NCBI GenBank assembly: GCA_964019415.1
Contig: OZ025875.1
Span: 4,649,411-4,713,410, forward strand
Source: Ianthella basta
Lineage: Eukaryota; Porifera; Demospongiae; Verongiida; Ianthellidae
DNA: 64,000 bases
Direction of reading: 5' to 3'
A program made the position numbers and the translations under genes. Positions 41,001 to 53,000 of the stretch are shown here, piece after piece (position 1 is the stretch's first letter; the number at the start of each line of letters is the position of its first letter). A model generated the notes under the pieces. That model was not told where the DNA came from, searched no databases, and worked only from the letters and a program-made list of their open reading frames with translations.

Positions 41001-44000
41001 CTTGCTTTTCAGTTTATGACTTGTATACATGAGAGGTCGGTTCAATGCAGTATGTCACTGCAATGGCCAGGCCGGGCTAGGTTGAACAATCACTGGATAT
41101 TATGCCTACCAGCCTTCTATACTGAAGCGTCTCAGGAGGGCAAAACAGCTGTCTGTTGCTCTCCATTTTTGTAGGATGACTAGTGGGGGAAGGTGATCAC
41201 TGGTTGCCATCAATAGGGCTCCGGCCCCCCAGCCTCCTGAGACAATTTGGTGTAGAAGGCTGGTAGACATATTCTCCAGTGATTAGCCCTTGTTAGACTT
41301 GTATACATATTTACCAGACGTGCAATCATTTTATACTACTTATTGCACTTCAGCCAGGTAGCTAGTCTAGTCCTGTTGTGCACTACAAACGTAGGGGCGA
41401 AGATCTGATATCAATAGGTGCCTAAAAACAGGACAGAAATTGGGTAAGGAATTGTGTACTTAACAGAGGAAATGTGCTTACAAAGATAGTACTCCGAACA
41501 AGTAATCATTACAGTATATGATGTAAAGTAATTGCAGACATTCATTTGCAAAAGTTTAATCCTGCAAAGTTTGGGTTTATATGGTATGCATGTTTTGATT
41601 GCCCAACCACAAGAGACACTTTGTGTTTACAGGAAGCCTGCACAAGATTGAATTTTCCACTAGAACTACATGCTTTGACTATTGCTTTCTCTGCTGGTGT
41701 GGAGGGTATATGCATTCCTGATGTTTTCCTACCTTACCTAAAGATTGGTGATGGTGAGTTGTACATTCAGCAGTTGCATTAAATAGTAAGAGATAAAAAC
41801 AGGCAACTAGCAAGTGGTACTATGAATGAATCAAGATGCAAGTGTTGAATGCTTTGTTCTAGCTCATGTCATGTAGCATTCGCATATTCAGCTGTAGTTC
41901 ATGCAAAATGCAAGGTGTAGCATACAATTCCTCCACTATGCATAATGATAAGGACCCACAGTCAGGTAAGGTGAATTTTGGTCAGTTTATATACACATAC
42001 CAGTACCAAACACAGACAGTTGTGGGGCACATAGTCTGAATGATCACAGTCTTATCACTGAAGAAAGCAGTTTTAGCGATGGGCTCCATCTGATCTGATG
42101 GCATCAACCAAAAACTTGAAGAATTGGATCAACGATCAATGACTCAATAAACATTGACGACAATTGCAACAGGCACTGTCCAATGAGAAAATGTCGTCTT
42201 AAGCAAATGTGGGTGACCACTATTGAAAAAAATATTTTGAGTTAAAAAGCCTTGCCCAACTTGATGTACTTGCTCTCTTCAGTCACTGCTGTGTATTCAA
42301 TACCTGTAGCCCGACGGCGGTTGCAGGAGGACAGTGCTCTGAGTGACCACATGTGCCTAAGTGTCAAAGAAGTGACGGAGCTCCTAGAGTTCTGTCTCTC
42401 CTCCACCATCTTAGGCTTTCGCGGGATGGTGTGCCAACAGACATTTGGCACGGCAATAGGGTCCCCGGTCTCAGTGATGATCGCTAATGTAGTGATGGAA
42501 GAAATGGAACAGAGAGCTCTGGTGACGACAGATATGCACCCCCGGTTCTGGAAACAATATGGTGACAACATGTTCACAGCACCGCTAGTTGACGGTGTGC
42601 AGAGGTTCCTGGACCATCTGAACAGGGTGGAGCCGAGCATCCGCTTCACAGTGGAGGTAGAGTCGAACAGGAAGCTGCCATTTGTCGACGTGCTACTAAG
42701 ACATGATCCCGACAGCTCAGTATTGACTATAGTTTACAGGAACCACACACTGATAGGGTACTTGGACTTGGCATCCCATCACGCCCTTGCCCACAAAATT
42801 GCATTCGTCAGAACACTGCACAGCAGAGCAGAGGCCATCAACTCATCTATGGTAGGCAAGGATAAAGAGACGATGCACCCCAGGCAGGCCCTCACCACTA
42901 ATGGCTACCCTAAAGGGGTGATCCAATGCCACTCAACAGTGCTGAACACCAGATCGGTGGACCAAGATGACACTCAGGGCCCATTCATCACACTGCCCTA
43001 TGTGTGGGGTGTGCCGGAAGCAGTGAGATGCATCCTTGCTCCAGTAGGTGTCAGGGTCTCTTTCCGGCTACACACGACCCTCAAGTAGCTTCTGACAAGG
43101 CCAAAAGACTGTGTCCCAGAGAAGGAACTGACTGGTGTGGTGTACCATTCCAATGTGCTGGCTGCCCTGCCACCTACGTCAGCCAGACTGGCAGATGCCT
43201 TGACCAACAGTTAAACAAACACAGGCAGGCAGTGGAGTCAGGACAAGCAGCGACCTCTGCATTGGCAGAGCATGCCTGGGGGACCCACCATCCGGTGGAT
43301 TGGGACAATGTTGAAGTGTTAGACCACCAGCCCCACTTGCACCAAAGACTAATCTTAGAGTCCATACACATTAGATCACACTCCAGACCACTGAACAGGG
43401 ACAAAGGATCTATGCCTCAGCCCTACAATTCTTTGTTTTCCAAGTAGATCACCAACCCAAACTGTCCCCCTCCCCCTTCCCCTCCCTTAATTTCAACTGT
43501 TAATTTAATCATGTATATCATTAGCTGTCACTTCCGTTTTGATTTCGTGCTTTTTCACACCTCTTTAGTGTACTTAAAGTGAGCCTATCCTCTGTTTTTG
43601 TATTCACCACTGACGATGACAGCTGCATAGTTGTCGAAACATTTGGCTTTCATTTGTTCAGGCTTTTGCTAGTGAAGCTCAGTGATAGTTATATACACAA
43701 TTTAAAGTGCACCTGAGGATTTGATAGTTAAGTAATATAAGCCTTCTGGATGCAAACTTTTTAATCTTTTAGTTGGTGCAAGTAGCTGCTTCATACCATT
43801 ATGGATGATCTTCGCTGGGACGCACCATCAAAAGGTGGGGCAATTCTTGCACAATAATTGTGGCGTTATGAGGCAGTTTGACGCTGCAGTTATTTTACAT
43901 TGCAAAGATGGGCTAAAGGTGGACTCAAGCTTGGGGTAAAGTGCTATGCAGCTGGAGCTCAAATCAAAGCTAGCTACACGTACACAACCTACCCTCCTAG

Positions 44001-47000
44001 GACACCTGGGCACCGTTTCCCAAAAGATCAAGCCATAAGAAGGCTGTAAACTCAATTCGTCAGATGTCATTGTGTCAACTAAGTCTACCACCATTTTCTG
44101 CTGTATGTTTAGATCACTTTGTCTAATACTTGTGTTCTCTTCCTTCAATGGGCTTGTCCATGCTTGTCTTTCAACAGCTGATGCATGTGTTCCAGCACAG
44201 TCCATTTTAGTATGTTAGGAAAGATGCTATGAGACATATACACAATTCCTGCCATCATCCTTGTGCTAAATACATTGAAACACCTTAATTCTGTCTAGTT
44301 TTCCCTGCCAGGAAGCCACAGCTATGGTTTTACGGCATCTGTCCTTCAGGGTTATCAGAGAGAATCCTCAAATGCCATCTGCACAGGCGTTTGCTTTTTA
44401 GTCACCTGCCATAGCTAACAGGAGGCTTCTCCTGGCAGCTATCATGGTCTACTCAGTGAAGAATCCAAAGAAACCACAGAATCTGGAACCAATACTTCGT
44501 TCAGCCACAGAAGCGAGAATTACGCGTAGCTATGAAGGCAAATTGATATTGTGCAAATGCATACTTAGCTTAGGGCATTTTGGTTCCATAGGCTTTCAAC
44601 AGCTGGCCTACAAAACTAAAATGTTGTGCAGTTGGTTGTGATTGATTTTGCTCTGTACTGGCTGAAAATCCGTGAAGTTCTATGATCGAGCCACATAGCA
44701 ACGAACCACTATGATAATGCATTGCAATTATACCCACTTTAGAGGTTTGCAAACCCAGTGACGTCACGGGGAGTGTGGTACTGTTCCACATTTTGGCATT
44801 GGAAATCAAGCAGAATCATCGAAAACGGTATGAAGGAGCCATTTGCGCCACCTAAAAGGTTAGGCAGTTGAATCAGGTGGGTTAATACTATTTAAATAAT
44901 GGGTCCCCCATTCACACCAGCCTTGTGCTGAAGGGGTAACCTTTAAAATACAATACAATACAATGCAAAATATTAAATGCAAAGGTTTGTTAATTGCCTC
45001 TTCAGGAGGTCCATGAGATAAGTTCCTCAGCAACCCATCGTTCTCTTGACCGATAACATTGAGTAAGACTGCTACTTGCTACTCAGCTTTCTTTCTATTG
45101 GCCTCAAAATACAGCTGCATCCACTCCAGGTACACAACAATCAACTCACTATCAGGGTCAAACGTTTCCATATCCCCAACTATCGCTGCAGCCATGTTAA
45201 CTGATGAAGACCTTTTGTGATGGACAATTTCCATGAATACGTGCGACCTTCGTCGCCACTTGTGATGTAAGCAACAGTCACCGACAACTATTAAACAGGT
45301 AATTATCCAACTAACATGATAAACAAGAGGGTGAGCAGCACTCAACACACGAGGCACGGATCACTTGAAAAATATGGAAATCTACTGAAGCTTTGGGAAA
45401 CAATGCATCTGTGCATGCACACCAGTCATGTGAATACAACCAAACACACTAAAATGTGATACTATAATGACATATTAAGGTGACGTGTGCATACACTACA
45501 GAAACACTTTCATACGTGTATTTTTCAGACAGTACTCTCTGACGTCTATTTACAAATGTGCCCAGAACAAATGGCTACATTTACATACATACATAAGAAA
45601 TGTTCACATTCCACATATTACAAACACCATGCACAAGTCAGGGGGGTTCATTAAGTTCAAAGATTCAGTTCATTTAGTTCTATTTCTTGTCTCTTTAAAG
45701 ACCATCACTAGTGTGTCAGTCAGGGCACTTATCTTGGCTCTCCACTCATCCACTCTGATGTCCTCTAGCCAGTCACCACAGTCCGGCAACTTGGCAAAAG
45801 CAGGGCCCGCTTCAGTGTGTCAGACCAACGCAAGAATGGTCTGCCTTGTCATCAGCGTAGATGGTCCCAAGGATCCTATAACAGTACAGGATCTCTGTAC
45901 CTCTTCATGTCAGTGATGTCCCCCTCTGCCTGCTTCAGCCCTACACCCATCTCCTCACAGAACCTGGATCCTGCTGGGAAGGCCACCTGTGTTAGAGCAG
46001 CCAGGAAGATGATGAACAGCACAGGGCCCTCAATCGATCCTTGGCGAACTCCCATCTGAATGGAGAACTTCTCTGATAGCTCCCCCTCATAAGAGACACA
46101 CCCCTCTATCTCAGTATGCAGGTTCTTGAGTGCAGCTACAAACTTAGGTGGGACTCCAAAACAGGTGAGGATCTTCCAAAGCAGAGCACGATCCAACAAG
46201 TCGCAGGCCTTACAAAAGTCCACAAAGACTACATACAAAGGTGTCCGCTTTTCTTGGGCCTTTTCTCAAAGAGCTGTCTCACAATGAAACTAAGATCCTC
46301 TGTCGACCGACCCGGCTGATAGCCGCACTGTGACTCTGGGATAACTGTGGGGACCAGCCATTGCATCAGGCACTTTGTGAGGATCCTGGCGAAGATCTTA
46401 CCGCCAATTGCGAGAAGTGCAATGCCTCTGTAGTTGTTTGGGTCGGTTGCTGACCCCTTCTTGTGGATAGGCACAAAGGTACAGTCAACCCACTCCTTCA
46501 TAACATCGCCCTCCTGTGCATAGTTGCACATGCACACCAGGTAATCCACCAGAGTATCACTCAGTTTCCAGATCTCATTGGAAATTCCATCCTCTCCAGG
46601 TGCCCTGATATTTTTACAGTGCCTAACTGCTTCCACCACCTCCTGTCGTGAGATTCATTCGGCCATGACGGGGGATATCCGCTCTCTGTTGTATCTCCTC
46701 TAGAACTGACTCATCCACCTGCCTGTCCTGATTGAGGACCATCTCAAAGTGGGCTTGAAAGGCTTCTGCAGTCTCCTTGGCTGTCTTGGTCCTCCTGTTT
46801 GTTCCTGGGAAGGACAGTGCCACGAATCTCCTCCTGGTAGGGCCAACAATCTCATCGAGGAGCTGGTGGACCAAGCGGGTGTTACCCTCATCAGCAGCCC
46901 ACTGCAGATGATCAGCTCTGCTTTCCCACCATTTGTCCTTCTAGACTGCTAGCTCCTTTCTGGCCTTCTCCTGTGCCTCTCTCGTATTTCTTGCCACTTT

Positions 47001-50000
47001 TCTCACTGCTGCAATGATCCTGTCAACCTCCACTCTGCTGTTATAGACCCAATATTTGGAGCGTCTTCTCTTAGTCCTCACCACTCTCTTTGCAAATTTG
47101 TAGATGGCACTGGTGGCATTGCTCCATGTCAAGCCTAACGAGGGGATTGCAGAGAGGGCCACCACAAGCTCAGTGCATGACTTGGACACATGGAGTTGAG
47201 ATCTCCTATTCTCTTCCTTTCTCTTTCTACTTCTCTTGGCTGTAGCCCCCCTCCCCCCCCCCCTCCCCCCCAGCTTTATCACAGCACGTACCAGGTGATG
47301 GTCTGTCAGATGGATCTTCCTTGCTCCATGAAGGACTTTTCGTTTTACAGAAGAGATCCCTACATTTATCTTAGTGTATTGACACACTTTAGCGAAACTA
47401 GACAAACAGCAGTGGCAAAGAACTATTGATGGCCAGGGATAGGCTTCTTTCTATGTATTTAAAGGCGGCAGTGCACCTGAAGCCAGCCTGGAGTACACGT
47501 AAGAGAATGGCAGTGTAAGCTGCTCGTACCCCCTATGTTCTTTCATGTTCTCCTCCTCCTCCTATTAATAAACAAGTGTTATTCCCTTCATACTTAGTGG
47601 TAATGTGTAAGTAGTGTCATCAATTGATATGTAATGAAAATATTCCTACTGTAGGTGAAGTGTGTGTTCCCCTAACAGTGTCTCCTGACAATCCATTGCC
47701 GACCAAAATAACAGTTAGGTAAGTCAGTTGTCCTGTGTTTTGTAAACATGACATGTTTCTGTCTTGCAACTTCTATTTTACCTTGTTATGTAGTGCAAGC
47801 TTCTGTGGATCTGAAGGCAAAGTGTACTCAACTGTACTTGCTCCCATCAGTATTCTGTTTAGTGACTATTTCATTGCACCTAATGTGAGTGATTTGGGGG
47901 CACCATTTGCACCCTTCATACACAATGCAAGTCAAAGTATGCATTATTGAGTGCTTGTTAGTTAATGTGGTAGTGCTGCAAGGATTTACCAGTTCCAGAG
48001 CTTGATAACCACTACACTACATATGCAGTGGAATGTTTTTACCAATTAATTGTAGAAATTACTACTAGTGTAAGGTTCTGAAAGTCAGAACCAGTGTCAC
48101 CCAGATTGAAGCAAAATGCAGCAGCACAGCTTGTGCAGTGGTACAACCCTCCAACCCTGTCAGGCTCTTGCATAAGTTACACATTAATGTGGTTTTCCCC
48201 ATTCAACAACTTGCTTTAGTAGTGTTTCCCTCAAATATCTGTCAATTTATCTCACTTGTGGTAATGTAATCTACCTGGCAAATCTACTTGACCCACTTCC
48301 AACCATTACATAAGTTTTGCATAATAGGTGGGAAGTGGGTCTGGTAGACTTGTCAGTTGTCACTGTACTGCCAGGAGTTGGTAGAAGTGATACATAGAAA
48401 CAACACTCTGATACTTGCTGACTGTAGTTTAGCATGTAAACACTGGGATTGTATTTAAACAGTAATAGTAACTGTTTAAATAATAATAATAACCCCGCCT
48501 TGCAGACACCCCTGAAAAAGCACCACAATTATGCAGACACTTTCAGAAGTCCAAACGATTGGTCCTATTCTAGTAATATAAACTTTCCCTTGAAATGCAG
48601 GCATCCCATTAATCCATATTGCGGATAGCGACTGGTGTACCAGCCTATACAACACCATGTAAATCATACCCCATAATCTGGATACCATGAGGCTTCTACA
48701 AAATGGCTGCTCACTTTATATTGTTAACCATGCAGATGTGAACATTTACATCTTGTACTTAACCCATTAGCCGCGGAATTTAAATCGTGCGCGCTGTCAC
48801 GAGTGGCGAAATTAAAATGGCAGCGCACGTGCGAATTCAGCGCACCGCGTGCTTGCACCTGCTGGAGCCTTCTCTTGCCCAGAGAGGCGGTAAACAATTG
48901 GTCGCAGCCTGAAGCTATGTTCCAGGAAGGTCGTCGGTCGTTGTGCCCTTCCGAGGATCTTCACGGAAAATGGTGTCCTCCATTCCTTCTTCTTCCGCAT
49001 TCAGCAAAGCCAAGACTTGCAGCCCAGTCAAACGGGACCTTGAAGGCTCTTCAGCCATCCTATTTTAGGGTTATTTGAAGTATTCATTGTAGTAGCCGCT
49101 TTCACTGCGTTGTTATCAGTGCGAATGTGAAGTTCGCTTACCTTCCGTCGACGAAGACGCTTGAAAAATTCGCGTACTGTTCGGAAGCAGCTTGCGCGCA
49201 ACAGGTGCAACCTGGAGACCAGGTAAGGGCGTTGACAGAAAGCTCTGGCACCGGTTTGGGTACACAGAAAGCAACGTTCTGTTCGGAGGCTCCTCGACTA
49301 AGATAATGCTCGAAATTCGGGCAAGTCTAATATGACGCCAAAAGGTGTCATCCATGGTTATGTGCAGACTCATTCATGGCACCTTTTGGCATCATCCGCG
49401 GTTAAAGGGTTAATGAAGTAACTAGGGCATACATTCAAAATGCAAACAGCCTCGCTGGGCAGCTGCAAAATGTCAAGTGTGCCTGAGAACATGAGGAAGA
49501 AGGCGAAGAGAAGTGCATTGTGGGGAGTAAGCCGGCGCCTACATTTTGTTGGGCATGCTGCTCGCTGCATCAAAGACAGATACCAGCCAGTGGCAGACCT
49601 AGAATTCTGGCAGGGCTCAGGTCCTATGCGAAGGGGGCAGGGAAACAGAAGGACATTCCTCAAAACAATCATTAGTGATCTGGGAGTACATATGACTGCT
49701 GCAGAAATCTCAAGATGTGCTGCTGACAGAGACGAATGGAGGAAGCGAATGAACTAGCTACATAGGGAATGCAACTACCAACTTACTGATATTGCACAAC
49801 TTTCATTGGACATGTGTACACTATAGCTTCTTGTATGTAGCCCCAATGCTGTAATAGGCTGACGTATGTATGTATGTAGGCGCACTGCATTGCTGATGGA
49901 AAGCTGTTACCATCGTGTGTGCTACGTCTCACAGAGCCTAGCACTAATCACGTCTAGCAAATCTGATTGATAGCTGCTGGGTGACACAGTAGTGTGAATG

Positions 50001-53000
50001 TTGCTCTTGTTGTAGTGGCTGGACGTTTGATAGATGCGAGCAACATGGCTGGGTGTACTTTGAAGTCGTCAGCACACCCATGAGCACAAATCCAAGTGTG
50101 CAAAAGTGCACAGACGTATATCGTCTTTGTCGCCCATGGAAGACAATTCATCCGGGAGTGTCAAGTATTTGATGGCCAACTTGCGTATATGAAGATGTCT
50201 TGCAAGATAGTGGACTTTGCGATATGAAGCAACAGCAGCACCTAGAGGAATTTCTTCCATGTCCATACTCACTGTGGTGCAAGTCCTTAGTAGTCTGTCC
50301 GACTCTTTGTCTTCCAAAGATGAAAGCACTTTTTTCCTTAGCATAGCGCACCAGTGTGGCAGTGAGAGGTGTCTAAGCAGCCAAACGGTCAAATAGCTTG
50401 CAATTGTCACTTGTTATGTGAACCTGCCTCCAGACAGCTCACAGTCGTCTCCATGGGGCTCATTTTGGCCTTGTTGTTGTGCAAGCATTGCACAAGTGAC
50501 ACGAAACTACATACGTGAGCATGGGATTGTATTGTGCAAGCGTTGTGGATATACATACACAAGCATAGAATTTCATTGCACAAGCTGTGGATATACATAC
50601 GTACTTACCCACGGGGGACAACAACACATCACGATTATTTGCCTCGCTTTTGGCTTTGCAATAATACTGCATGCGTATGCCTAACTACATGATGTTACAA
50701 GTTACAGTTTCAATGGGGCTTCATAGTGGTGTCACAGAGCAGCCAAAACGCTTGACGTACACCTTCCTTTCAAAGAGGCAAAGCTTACAATGTGGTCCGT
50801 GGCAATCACCTGGAGACCTGGGACAACCTTCATCAACTGATCCCTGGTGGTTGGACCTTCACAGAGCAGTTCAGACTACTGTGGTTAAGCTGCAAACCCA
50901 TGTGTGCTGCTTCCTTCTCTATCAACTGCAGGTCACAGTTCTGACCTTAGCTTCTCTACCATTAGGTGAATAGTCAGGCAGAACAGCATGAGGCCGAAGG
51001 GGTCTCCCTGCAGCTCACCCCCAGATGTTAGGGAGACCTGACATCTGGGGGTGTATACACAAATTGGTGGTAGCTAGGTATACAGGAAAATGAATAGCTG
51101 GAATGGCCACGCATATGGGTTACGTCCTATGTAAACAATGGAGCTTGCATGTGGGCAAAATATTTGTCTCCGTATTTCCTCTTATTTCTCCTCCAAATCG
51201 CATTCAAGGAACTCATGTTTGGTATCATCGCAAACACCTATCCTTGCACTATAATTGTATGATTAAAACATGGGGATAGTCGGTCTCCTATAAGAAAAAT
51301 GTCGCAGTCAAGTAACCAAGTAAGCTGGCACATATTGTCAGTGTGGATAGTGATGCAGAGTACATACTGCAATACATAATCATGCATTCTAACTTTTCCA
51401 TGTGAGCGAAGTTTTGTAAATTACTCCACTGCAAAGTTACATCAAGAAAACTAAATTCCTCTCCCTTTCTTGCAAGTTGCGTGCTTTATAACTCCGCACA
51501 GGAACATAGTACAACAAACACTCGCATGGAAATGCTAGGTCATTGCCTTTGCTTTCAAAACAAGTTTTCTTCATGTCTTTTTGTTGCAAAACCGCTATCC
51601 ACGCAACGATATTCTTCAGAACTATATTGGCAGCCATACTGAACAGCTATTGTTACGTGACAATGTCGTGACTTCCTGCTAAAACATCAAATTTGTTCGA
51701 ATGAGCCCTCGAGAATGACCGCGTAACCTTCTTCAAGCTGTGCACAGACATTTTACTGCAATGTGGAACAATTTTCTTCGCAATTTGTTCACACAGGAAC
51801 GACAAATTCTGCTTTTCTGAGCAATTCGGGCTCTCAAATCGCACGGACGTCGTGTGCAGTCACATGCATAGCCACGGTAACACAGAAGAATGTGATAAAA
51901 CCACACGATTCACTCTATGTAAGCAATGTTTAGCAGCAGTGGACATAACCCACAGGCGCATACAGAAGCCTTGTATGCCAGCCCTTGTTACTGCACAATA
52001 GTAAGCTGGCTGAGAAATAAGGGGTGGTAGCGAGACTATAGTGCAGATAAAGAGGTGCAGCAAAATGTTGCTAGATGTGTAAAGAGATGATGAAAATGTA
52101 TCCAGAGTGTCAGCACAACTTGAATTTATTGTTGTTTAATTGATTGTAGAATTTTGTGGGATACTATTTGGGCCAGCACACATAAAATATAATCATAACT
52201 TGTTCACTGTAGATTGAAGCCATTGTAATGGAACCATATGGGCTAGATGTGCACTTGCTTCAATTTAGCAAAAGGGGCTTAGTTATTACTATAATGATGG
52301 TACTCGGTGATTGCAGAATAGGCTCAGAAGGCAAAAAACACTGATACTGAGTAGAGATATGTAGGTTGGATTAATCACTATCTCATAAGCTATGATTCTT
52401 GATGTATTTCTAGAAGCAACGTAGATTTTGCAGTGATGTCTGGTCAGGCCTGCATGTACTGACACTTTGTGCACCAAGGAGTCATTCGCAAAAGTTACTG
52501 TCTGGCAAAAGCTGCATGAAATGTAATTGCAAATATCTTGGTGCCATAACCCTATGAAAAGTGTGTATCTATTTTGTATGTAACTTCTGCATTCTAATAA
52601 TCCTGTTTGTGTAGATTGATTCACAAGGTCTGAAAGGGAATGTGTGGAGGTGAGTTACAGCAACCTTTTTAGAATTACAGAATGCATGTTTACATACTTA
52701 TTTGCTGTAGTGTGATGCATGCAGAAGAGCAAGAGCTGACGTCCCAGCTAGTCTTTAAAGATAGCTGGCAGTGGGCAACACAGATGACTCAAGATCATTT
52801 GAAAGACTATGTAGTTTTTCATGGAGATGGTAAACACAGTTACCTGTGCAATGAGTGTAATGTGATATATAATGCATTTTTGATCATTGTGTAAGTTCCA
52901 CCATGACTGCATGATTAAATCAGGATTGTCTTTGTCTTTAAGATGTGAGCTTGTGCTTCGTGTATTATTTATCATTGTCTCTTCACAGATGAAATTCAGT

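Noticed and set aside
43828-44205. 125-codon minus-strand frame as a nested gene
   Set aside because: No recognisable domain, no splice or promoter evidence; it lies just after exon 18 and is probably a chance frame.
49954-50410. Minus-strand frames starting [10 protein letters not shown] and [10 protein letters not shown]
   Set aside because: No family resemblance that I can name, and the region lies among LINE fragments.
50521-50684. Peptide [10 protein letters not shown]...CTSCGYTYV looking like a zinc ribbon
   Set aside because: It is produced by a short tandem repeat of a GTGGATATACATAC-type unit; there is no start context, splice signals or extension into a known domain.
52211-52290. 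[20 protein letters not shown] as an extra AP5B1 exon
   Set aside because: Exons 20 and 21 already join in phase and no donor was seen at a fitting place. It remains possible but unsupported.
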